Positions 27,109 to 33,516 of a stretch of DNA of 64,000 nucleotides are shown here, piece after piece (within the stretch, counting starts at the first letter, position 1; each line of letters opens with the position of its first letter). Made by a program: the position numbers and the translations under genes. The notes below the pieces were generated by a model. That model saw nothing but the letters and a program-made list of their open reading frames with translations, had not been told where the DNA came from and ran no database searches. The stretch comes from a bacterium (GTDB lineage Bacteria > SZUA-79 > Acidulodesulfobacterales > Acidulodesulfobacteraceae), in contig JAJYYR010000001.1 in NCBI GenBank assembly GCA_021800805.1, positions 124,001-188,000 on the forward strand. Direction: 5' to 3'.

Positions 27109-28167
27109 TTGAAAGCAATCAGGCTTTTTAATCATTCAATAACGGCGGACGGCGAATTCATGCAGTGTCTTATATGCGCCCACAGGTGCAAGATTAAAGA
27201 AGGCAAAGTAGGAGTATGCAAGACCATTACGAATAAAGGCGGGGTTCTATATAGTATAAATTACGGGATTTTAGTTGCCCAAAGCGTTGATCCTATAGAA
27301 AAAAAACCGCTTTTTCATTTTCTGCCGGGGACCTTTTCATATTCCATCGCATCGCCCGGATGCAACTTTAGATGTCTCGGCTGTCAAAATGCCGATATTT
27401 CGCAAAGCTACAGAGACGAAAATTACGAGACTTATCTCGATTACTTTAAGGGATTAAAACAAACGCCGCCTAAAGATGTCGTCGAAAGCGCTTTAAAAGC
27501 AAATTGTAAGTCTATTTCATATACTTACACCGACCCCGCGGTTTTTTTCGACTACAGTTTAGACGTTATGGATATTGCCCATAAAAACGGTTTAAAAAAT
27601 GTGTTCGTTACAAACGGCTATTATACGGAAGAATCGATAAATGCCGCTAAAGGACTTTTAGACGCGGCAAACGTCGATATAAAATTTTTTAACGATGCAA
27701 GCTATAGAAGAATTTGCGGAGGGACGCTTGAGCCTGTGCTTGAATCGGTAAGGTTGTTTTATAAAAACGGCATTCATTTAGAATTGACGACTCTTTTAAT
27801 CGACGAATATAATAATAACAACGAAGAAATCAAGAAAATAGCAGATTTTATCGTTTCCGTGGATCCAAATCTGCCGTGGCATATATCAAGGTTTTTCCCG
27901 TTATATAAGATGCGGGATGGTCATATTACGGCGGAAAAAACCATAATTAATGCTTATAATATCGGAAAGGATGCAGGATTAAAATATATTTATGCAGGAA
28001 ATATCCAGCTGGACGGTTATGAAGATACGCGTTGTCCATCATGCGGGAAACTTTTGATAAAGAGACAGGGATATAATATTCTTGAAAATAACGTGATTAA
28101 AGGGACAGCCGAAACCAGCGGCGGCAAATGTAAATTTTGCGGATATACGATTTACGGAGTTTTTTAA
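27109..28167 (+). CDS. amrS: AmmeMemoRadiSam system radical SAM enzyme AmrS
   Basis: Radical SAM protein of the PflA-related group that genome surveys link to AMMECR1 (AmrA) and MEMO1 (AmrB) proteins; the reaction is unknown. It has 352 residues with the cluster motif CxxxCxxC at Cys85/89/92 (GCNFRCLGCQNADI). An N-terminal CLICAHRCKIKEGKVGVCK metal-binding segment precedes it, and a C-terminal four-Cys site (RCPSCGKLL, KCKFCGY) follows. The start is TTG at 27109 with GGAG eight bases upstream. The amrB gene lies 15 kb away and amrA is not in the window. Confidence 0.92.
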   Translation: MKAIRLFNHSITADGEFMQCLICAHRCKIKEGKVGVCKTITNKGGVLYSINYGILVAQSVDPIEKKPLFHFLPGTFSYSIASPGCNFRCLGCQNADISQSYRDENYETYLDYFKGLKQTPPKDVVESALKANCKSISYTYTDPAVFFDYSLDVMDIAHKNGLKNVFVTNGYYTEESINAAKGLLDAANVDIKFFNDASYRRICGGTLEPVLESVRLFYKNGIHLELTTLLIDEYNNNNEEIKKIADFIVSVDPNLPWHISRFFPLYKMRDGHITAEKTIINAYNIGKDAGLKYIYAGNIQLDGYEDTRCPSCGKLLIKRQGYNILENNVIKGTAETSGGKCKFCGYTIYGVF

Positions 28168-28174
28168 AATTTTC

Positions 28175-28204
28175 TTGAATTAAAGTGCCGCAATATTATA
28201 TAAT
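28175..28204 (+). promoter_or_regulatory. Probable promoter of tRNA-Gln
   Basis: TTGAAT (28175-28180) and TATAAT (28199-28204) are 18 bases apart, about 30 bases before the mature tRNA 5' end, in the gap after amrS. Confidence 0.5.
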
Positions 28205-28233
28205 CATAAAACTAATTATTCATTTTATTTTAT

Positions 28234-28307
28234 TGGGGGATCGTCTAGCGGCAGGACCTGGGACTCTGACTCCCATTACGGAGGTTCAAATCCTTCTCCC
28301 CCAGCCA
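28234..28307 (+). tRNA. tRNA-Gln (anticodon CTG)
   Basis: A full 74-base cloverleaf with encoded CCA. The acceptor arm is TGGGGGA with TCCCCCA, the D-arm stem GTC/GAC. The anticodon stem TGGGA/TCCCA encloses CTCTGAC, giving anticodon CTG for codon CAG. The T-arm GGAGG/CCTTC holds loop TTCAAAT (one G-T pair). The U1-A72 end with G73 is typical of bacterial tRNA-Gln. It is a single tRNA gene; no glutaminyl-tRNA synthetase is in the window. Confidence 0.96.
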
Positions 28308-28519
28308 TTCTCATAGCCCTTAGTACGAGCATAATCTCACCCTCATCGCTATTAGTTATTTTTTTATACTGGTGAGTATGTTCGTATCTATCTACCAAAA
28401 ATTTAAAAAATTTATTGACTTTTATTAAAAAGGTCTCCAAAATAGTATTATGGAAACTTTAATATTTGAACTCAGGGCATATCTGTGATAACCTTAAATT
28501 GAGAGGAGGGGTTACAATA

Positions 28520-28711
28520 ATGCCAAAGGCTGAATTTGAAACCGAAGTAAAAAATGGCGTGATTCACTTGCCAAGGAAATACAGTAATGCCAAAAGAGCC
28601 AAGATTATAATACTCGACAACGAAGATTTTATCTTCAGAACGGTTAATAATCCTGTCCGTTTGGGTCGGCGCTCGGCATTCTTAACGAGAGAAAAGGCCA
28701 ATGAAAGATAA
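28520..28711 (+). CDS. Putative antitoxin of PIN-domain pair
   Basis: 63 residues beginning at ATG 28520 after a strong GGAGGGG site; an earlier in-frame start at 28466 lacks such support. The sequence MPKAEFETEVKNGVIHLP followed by RAKIIILDNEDFIF suggests a short AbrB-like beta structure with a basic C-terminal tail (RLGRRSAFLTREK). It is not a confident family member. The call rests on size and on the 11-base overlap with a clear PIN-domain gene. Confidence 0.7.
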   Translation: MPKAEFETEVKNGVIHLPRKYSNAKRAKIIILDNEDFIFRTVNNPVRLGRRSAFLTREKANER

Positions 28712-29108
28712 AACCTTTCTTGACTCTAATATATTTCTATATGGCTTTTCCGATATGGACTCCCGTAAACATGAGATAGCGGGGGAAATTCTATTATCCG
28801 GAAGCTTTTCAATCAGCACCCAAGTTATCAATGAAGTCTGCAATAACATGCTTAAAAAGCTTAACTTTGATGAACCAAGCGTAATGGATTTTATAGATAG
28901 CTGCTATAAAAGATACCATATTGCTGATATAACTAAGGAAACATTCCTTGCTGCTTCTATGGTCAGAACTAAATATGCCTATTCATACTGGGACAGCATG
29001 ATATTGGCTTCGGCTCTGGTAAGCGGCAACAATGTATTATATTCCGAAGATTTCCAATCCGGCCAGAAGATAGGAAAGGAATTAAAGATAATTAATCCCT
29101 TTGGTTGA
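28701..29108 (+). CDS. PIN-domain toxin (VapC-like)
   Basis: 135 residues. All four PIN acidic positions are intact: Asp8 (FLDSNIFLY), Glu45 (VINEVCNN), Asp98 (YWDSMILASAL) and Asp117 (LYSEDF). It is predicted to be a Mg-dependent RNase whose targets are typically tRNA or rRNA in VapC proteins. It overlaps the upstream putative antitoxin. Lying 400 bases after a tRNA gene, it may mark an insertion-prone site. It contrasts with the other PIN gene of this window, which has an Asp-to-Asn change. Confidence 0.87.
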   Translation: MKDKTFLDSNIFLYGFSDMDSRKHEIAGEILLSGSFSISTQVINEVCNNMLKKLNFDEPSVMDFIDSCYKRYHIADITKETFLAASMVRTKYAYSYWDSMILASALVSGNNVLYSEDFQSGQKIGKELKIINPFG

Positions 29109-29155
29109 ATTTACTACATATTTATCACATCATTTTTTATATAAGAATAATCTAA

Positions 29156-29326
29156 AGTAATTTCAATCTCCTTAGCCTTTTTGACTATGGAGACCCATGT
29201 GAAAATGAATTCTCCGGCGCTTTCCTCCTTCATCAAGGATCCGCAATTGGCATGACCTTTTATTATATAGTAATGACGGTTTTGACCATTGCGGCGTTAG
29301 GTCTGATAATACATTCGCTTTAAGCC
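29156..29326 (+). pseudogene. Possible remnant of a membrane protein gene
   Basis: This frame has no start codon and follows an in-frame TAA, yet ends in a plausible transmembrane segment (MTFYYIVMTVLTIAALGLII) after a polar stretch (FDYGDPCENEFSG). The composition looks like the C-terminal end of an integral membrane protein. The family is not identifiable. It may be debris of a deleted gene next to the molybdopterin protein, or a chance open frame. Confidence 0.3.
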
Positions 29327-29381
29327 ATAACGTCGATGCGGCTTTAAGGAACCGTGTGCGGAACATATTATGTATATTATA

Positions 29382-29407
29382 TATTTTATAGTATATACTA
29401 TAAAATA
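29382..29407. repeat. 26-base perfect A/T palindrome
   Basis: Half-site TATTTTATAGTAT is followed immediately by its reverse complement. The palindrome lies 55 bases upstream of the molybdopterin-domain gene. It could be an operator for a dimeric regulator, overlapping its promoter. It has no G/C core suited to termination. Confidence 0.45.
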
Positions 29408-29461
29408 GTATATGTATTTTTGTATTTTTATTTTATTAGATTAAAATAGGAGAATAGAGAT

Positions 29462-30010
29462 ATGCTTCCACCGAACCAGTCTCGGGTCGACGATTTAATC
29501 AGGCTCGATTTGGGATATATACCGGATATTAATATTAACGATTTTAAGCTGGAAATCAGGGGAGATATAAAAAACGAGCTCGATTTAACTTATGAAGAGT
29601 TTATAAAATTAGGTTTAGATATCGTTATAGACGATTTTCACTGCGTTACCGGATGGTCTAAACTTAACGCGAAATGGGAGGGGGTGCTCGCTTCTAAAAT
29701 AGTCGAAGCGGCAAAGCCGGTTGCAAGCGCAAAATATATTTTCATTTATTCATACGACGGATATTCTACTAATACGACGTTAAAAGATTTTAGCTCTAAA
29801 AATTCCATTTTTGCTATTAAATATATGGATAATATTTTAGAAAAAGAAAACGGTTATCCGGTTAGATTGGTAATATCGTCCAAATACGCATATAAAAGCG
29901 CAAAATGGGTTAGAAAAATTATTTTTCGGAGTACGGAAGAACTTGGATATTGGGAAAAAAGAGGATACTCCAACAACGCCGACCCTTTTAAAGAAGAAAG
30001 ATACTCTTGA
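29462..30010 (+). CDS. Sulfite oxidase-like molybdopterin-domain protein
   Basis: 182 residues containing only the Mo-cofactor domain of the sulfite oxidase/YedY/YuiH superfamily. The conserved cysteine that ligates Mo is Cys61 in DDFHCVTGWSKLNAKWEG, and the C-terminal YPVRLVISSKYAYKSAKWVRKI strand matches. No Tat or Sec signal is present, so it should be cytoplasmic like YuiH-type proteins. No haem-b membrane partner such as YedZ is adjacent. The substrate is unknown. GGAG lies before the ATG. Confidence 0.85.
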   Translation: MLPPNQSRVDDLIRLDLGYIPDININDFKLEIRGDIKNELDLTYEEFIKLGLDIVIDDFHCVTGWSKLNAKWEGVLASKIVEAAKPVASAKYIFIYSYDGYSTNTTLKDFSSKNSIFAIKYMDNILEKENGYPVRLVISSKYAYKSAKWVRKIIFRSTEELGYWEKRGYSNNADPFKEERYS

Positions 30011-30111
30011 CGGATTAATTTATATTTAATTTTATGATAATATTTTATATATGGACATAAAAAAACGCATTGCTTAATCGTAAATATATCCAAAACGGAT
30101 AAAGGCTTAAT

Positions 30112-30840
30112 ATGAGCATAAACCAACAAGAAACCGGTAACGGCGCAGATTTTACCGTAAACGCTATTCGAATAAAAAAAAATGAAATAATCGACCGAAT
30201 AATTAACAATATATTGACATCTAAGATTGAGTTGGGAATTACCGTTTTTCCTTATAACCAGTTTTTTAAATCTTATTTGATTGAAATTAAGCCGAAATAT
30301 TTACTCATTGACAGTCTTATGCCGTTTTATGGAAACAAAATAATGCCTAAAACGGAATATTTAAAAATAAACGTCGATTCCGGCAGTCACGGAACCGATA
30401 AATATTTCCTTTCAAAATATAAAGATGAAATAATATCCGGCGAAGAAAACAATTTTTTAATTTATAAACCCGACGAGATAGTTATGGTTGAGAAAAGAAG
30501 CGTCTTGAGAGTTTTGGCAAATAAATTTAATGCGGCATTTGTTTTCGGTTCTTATCAAAATAACGATTTTTTTTATCCGGTTTACGATTTATCATGGAAC
30601 AGCATATCGTTCAATGCCCTCAAAACAATGGAAACGGGATTGATATTAAAAAATACTATGGTAAAATTTTTAGATAAATCTATTTATATGGATTTAAAGA
30701 TTATTCATTCTACTTATATGGATGGACAATTTAGAATAGGGTGCCGGATCGATAAAATATCCGATAAAGACAGAGATATGATTATTAACTTTATTTTGGG
30801 GATAGAAAGACAGAATATTAATTCGAATTTGGAAGAATAG
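30112..30840 (+). CDS. PilZ/YcgR-like protein with degenerate c-di-GMP motif
   Basis: 242 residues. The N-terminal half resembles the YcgR-N fold (KPKYLLIDSLMPFYGNKIM). The C-terminal half has an RxxxR-like RSVLR (residues 129-133) and, 25 residues later, DLSWNSISF (159-167), where the PilZ consensus D/NxSxxG has Ser for Gly. It may bind cyclic di-GMP weakly or not at all. The location in a window with type IV pilus genes and YajQ fits motility signalling (inference). An AAGG site is near the start. Confidence 0.6.
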   Translation: MSINQQETGNGADFTVNAIRIKKNEIIDRIINNILTSKIELGITVFPYNQFFKSYLIEIKPKYLLIDSLMPFYGNKIMPKTEYLKINVDSGSHGTDKYFLSKYKDEIISGEENNFLIYKPDEIVMVEKRSVLRVLANKFNAAFVFGSYQNNDFFYPVYDLSWNSISFNALKTMETGLILKNTMVKFLDKSIYMDLKIIHSTYMDGQFRIGCRIDKISDKDRDMIINFILGIERQNINSNLEE

Positions 30841-30852
30841 TTGATAAAAAGG

Positions 30853-31239
30853 TTATTTTTTCAAATACTCGATAATTTCTATCATAATGCCGTTTGGGTC
30901 GTTAAGGAAAGCGATTTTCATACTCTTGTCCATCGAATAGAAGGGCTCTCTTAAAAAATTTATTCCTGCATCTTTTATTTTTTTTGCGTCTTCGTCGATA
31001 TTATTTGTTTGAAACGCAAGATGGGCAAACGAATTTTCGCATTCGGCAACCGGTTTTGGATTATCGTCGGCGATAAGTTCTATTTCAAAGTCTGCATTTA
31101 AATCTTTCAAGAAAACCAGAGTTGTTTTATGCGCTTCGATATAACGTTTTTCCCTCACAGCAAACCCAAAAACATTAACGTAAAAATCTATAGATTTATT
31201 TAAATCGGTTGTCCTGATTGCGGAATGTATTAATTTCAT
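30853..31239 (-). CDS. Lactoylglutathione lyase / glyoxalase I family (VOC) protein
   Basis: 128 residues with the vicinal oxygen chelate fold. It begins MKLIHSAIRTTDLNKSIDFYVNVFG, with metal-ligand-type residues His5, Glu74 region (DFEIELI), His93 region (FAHLAFQT) and Glu near the end (GIMIEIIEY). It probably detoxifies methylglyoxal adducts, though VOC proteins vary. It converges with the PilZ-like gene with only 12 bases between stops. Confidence 0.88.
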   Translation of the reverse strand: MKLIHSAIRTTDLNKSIDFYVNVFGFAVREKRYIEAHKTTLVFLKDLNADFEIELIADDNPKPVAECENSFAHLAFQTNNIDEDAKKIKDAGINFLREPFYSMDKSMKIAFLNDPNGIMIEIIEYLKK

Positions 31240-31327
31240 TTCATTTTAAAATAATTTGAATAAACATTAATAATTAATAAACTTTATTTAATTATATGCC
31301 ATTTATATCATAATTTCAATGAAATAA

Positions 31328-31336
31328 TGATATAAT
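31328..31336 (+). promoter_or_regulatory. Extended -10 promoter element before pseudopilin gene
   Basis: TGATATAAT, 26 bases before the start of the pseudopilin gene, in a 123-base divergent region. The -35 is weak (TCATAA at best). Confidence 0.4.
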
Positions 31337-31362
31337 TTAAAAACATGTAGGTAAAAAATATT

Positions 31363-31965
31363 ATGAATAGAAACGGTTTTACTTTAGTCGAAATAATAAT
31401 GGTAATAATCCTTATCGGCGTTCTGGGGATTATAGGAACTATAGGTCTTAATTCCGCAGTTTCAAGCGATAGGGGAATGTATGAAAGACAGCTCCAGTCC
31501 GCAATAAGATATGCGCAGAATTATGCTATGAGCCATTTTACCTATACCGTAGTCGTATTTTCACCAACCGGTTCAAGCCCCTCTTGTGCTTTGGGGAGCG
31601 GCGGCGCGGCATATTCCGGTTATGCCGTATGCGCTTGCAACGGTAATTCAAACGTTTCATCTTTTCAACCCCTCGTAAATCCGTTAGCGCAAACCGCCGA
31701 TAATTTTTACGTTACTATGAATTACGGCATAACTTATAGCGTGCAGGGGCAGGGATTTACGGAAAACTATATTGCTTTTAATTCACAGGGCGAGCCGGGA
31801 ACGTTTCAAGGCAACGGCAATCCTTGTCCATCTGCCGGCGGCGTGGCTTTCCAGTCGCTTATCAATAATAATGTAATATCTTTATCTTTCGGTGTTTCGC
31901 CATCCCAGTTAACCTTTTATATCTATCCGACGACTGGTCTTGTAAGCTATAACGGTTCTTTATGA
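31363..31965 (+). CDS. Orphan type II/IV pseudopilin (GspH/FimT-like)
   Basis: 200 residues with a short prepilin leader MNRNG before FTLVEIIMVIILIGVLGIIG (Glu5 present), followed by RQLQSAIRYAQNYAMSHFT, typical of GspH/FimT minor pilins. The rest is a Gly/Ser/Asn-rich head with four Cys. It is separated from the pilV-pilY1 cluster by about 9 kb and has no secretion genes beside it. It could serve the same pilus tip complex. Confidence 0.85.
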   Translation: MNRNGFTLVEIIMVIILIGVLGIIGTIGLNSAVSSDRGMYERQLQSAIRYAQNYAMSHFTYTVVVFSPTGSSPSCALGSGGAAYSGYAVCACNGNSNVSSFQPLVNPLAQTADNFYVTMNYGITYSVQGQGFTENYIAFNSQGEPGTFQGNGNPCPSAGGVAFQSLINNNVISLSFGVSPSQLTFYIYPTTGLVSYNGSL

Positions 31966-31999
31966 ACTTTATAAATATATTCACAAATTAAACCTTTGG

Positions 32000-32008
32000 T
32001 GTTATAAT
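32000..32008 (+). promoter_or_regulatory. Extended -10 promoter element before secreted-protein gene
   Basis: TGTTATAAT, 38 bases before the ATG at 32047. No clear -35. A GGGGGG-type ribosome site lies closer to the start. Confidence 0.4.
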
Positions 32009-32046
32009 AATTAAAATTAATTTTAAAAATCGGGGGGTTTTAATTT

Positions 32047-32418
32047 ATGAAAAGCTTTAAATATTTAACGTTTCAGGCATTATTTTCGGTTCTTGCCGTT
32101 TCTATTATAATACCTATTTTTTCGGGCGTATCTTTTGCAAAATTCTATTGCCCGTTGGGATATTCTTATAACACTAAAATACAACTGTGCGTCGGCAAAA
32201 ACTCTTTAAAGGGTTATAATGCCTTACCCGTCACCAAAATAAATGTTTTTAAAGGAAAAAATCACATATATATCTGCCCCGATAAATATACATATTCTAA
32301 AAAAATTCAGTTATGCAAGGGGGAAGGCTCTTTAAAAGGAAGCACCGCCCAACCTACCGTTAAAACCGTTAAGGCTGTTATTGCTTTAAAAACTTCAAAA
32401 AAAGCGGTAAAAAAATAA
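32047..32418 (+). CDS. Small secreted protein with two C-X12-C repeats
   Basis: 123 residues. The signal peptide (hydrophobic 7-28) probably ends at SFA-KF (31/32). The mature part has two tandem units, residues 33-61 and 75-103, sharing 16 of 29 positions by eye. Each has two cysteines 13 apart (35/48 and 77/90) within a YxYxxKIQLC...SLKG...P pattern. A Lys-rich tail (~105-123) follows. No known domain was recognised. The paired cysteines may form one disulfide per unit, giving a stable extracytoplasmic protein. It is transcribed alone. Confidence 0.75.
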   Translation: MKSFKYLTFQALFSVLAVSIIIPIFSGVSFAKFYCPLGYSYNTKIQLCVGKNSLKGYNALPVTKINVFKGKNHIYICPDKYTYSKKIQLCKGEGSLKGSTAQPTVKTVKAVIALKTSKKAVKK

Positions 32419-32470
32419 ATCTAAAATATTTAAAACTTAAACATTAAAAAAAATTAATAACAAGCAAAAA

Positions 32471-33448
32471 ATGAATATAGCCGTAATATTAAGGTCAAGG
32501 GAAATGTTTACTATTCTAAAGCCTTTTCTCGCCGGACATAATGTTACGCATTATACGAGCAAAGAAGATTTTTTAACGGGCATAAAAGCAGGTTCGGGAA
32601 ATTTAGCTTTAATAGTTAATGCCGGAATCCCGATAGGCGAAGATGTTTTATCTTTTGCAAATATTAAATTAATTCAGCAGTTCGGCATAGGTTATGAAAA
32701 CGTCGATATAGATTATGCCTCTAAAAAAGGAGTTTTAGTGTTTAACGTTCCTACTATAGGAACGTATAACGCAGTTTCGGTAGCCGAATTATCTTTGTTC
32801 TTTATGCTTGCGCTTGCAAGAGATTATAACGGATGCGTAAATTCTATCAGTCACGGAGTTGCCAATCAACCTATGGGACATAGCATCTCCGGGAAAAAAA
32901 TCGCCGTTGTAGGACTCGGCGGAATCGGATTAGAATTAATTAAAATGCTAAAACCATTTAAGCCCGAAATTTACGGTTTTAAACATAACAAGCCGCAGGA
33001 AGGTTATGCCGGGAAGCTCGGAATTAAATTTGCGGGAACGGTGGACGACGATTTTAAAAAAGTTTTGCCGTCAGCCGATTATATTATACTTGCCGTTCCT
33101 TTAGAAAAAAACACCGAAAATTTAATCGACGACTCAGCCGTCGGTTTAATGAAATCGGGCGCATACATCATAAACGTAGGCAGAGCCGGTTTAATTAATA
33201 AAAGTTCTCTTATGAAAGGATTAAAAAGCGGCAAAATAAAAGGAGCCGGTCTTGACGTATTCTGGGAAGAGCCGGTTAATATAAGCGACGAAATATTTCA
33301 TTTTAACGTAATAGCTACTCCGCACATAGGAGGAGCGACATATGAATCTATCGCCGATATTTCACGCTTATGCGCCGAAAATATAAATGGATGGATAAAT
33401 AATGGAGATTTGACGAACTGCGTAAATAAAGAAAAAGTAAGCAAATAA
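32471..33448 (+). CDS. D-isomer-specific 2-hydroxyacid dehydrogenase
   Basis: NAD-dependent dehydrogenase interconverting 2-keto and D-2-hydroxy acids. The 325 residues contain the NAD motif VVGLGGIGLELI (~140), substrate Arg region INVGRAGLINKSSL, acid/base Glu region LDVFWEEPV and catalytic His in ATPHIGGATYES. Substrate (glycerate, lactate, phosphoglycerate or other) cannot be assigned. The Arg, Glu and His catalytic residues are all present. Confidence 0.9.
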   Translation: MNIAVILRSREMFTILKPFLAGHNVTHYTSKEDFLTGIKAGSGNLALIVNAGIPIGEDVLSFANIKLIQQFGIGYENVDIDYASKKGVLVFNVPTIGTYNAVSVAELSLFFMLALARDYNGCVNSISHGVANQPMGHSISGKKIAVVGLGGIGLELIKMLKPFKPEIYGFKHNKPQEGYAGKLGIKFAGTVDDDFKKVLPSADYIILAVPLEKNTENLIDDSAVGLMKSGAYIINVGRAGLINKSSLMKGLKSGKIKGAGLDVFWEEPVNISDEIFHFNVIATPHIGGATYESIADISRLCAENINGWINNGDLTNCVNKEKVSK

Positions 33449-33516
33449 AACTATAATAATTAATAATTAAAGTAATTAACGACAATTAAATTTAAAAGGA
33501 CTATTACAAAACTATT

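Larger units (their letters stand above)
29109..29461 (+). other. Intergenic region with gene remnant and palindrome
   Basis: 353 bases without an intact gene. It contains a start-less open stretch at 29156-29326 reading as a membrane-protein tail, a 26-base A/T palindrome at 29382-29407, and a GGAG ribosome site for the next gene. The region from 29172 to 29366 is also open on the minus strand, but that product shows no family features. Confidence 0.5.

Noticed and set aside
28336..28376. CTCACC ... GGTGAG inverted repeat after tRNA-Gln
   Set aside because: Only six bases per arm with a 29-base gap; too weak to call a terminator or att site.
29172..29366. 64-residue minus-strand frame in the gene remnant region
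   Set aside because: No ribosome site or family features; the plus-strand remnant explains the composition at least as well.
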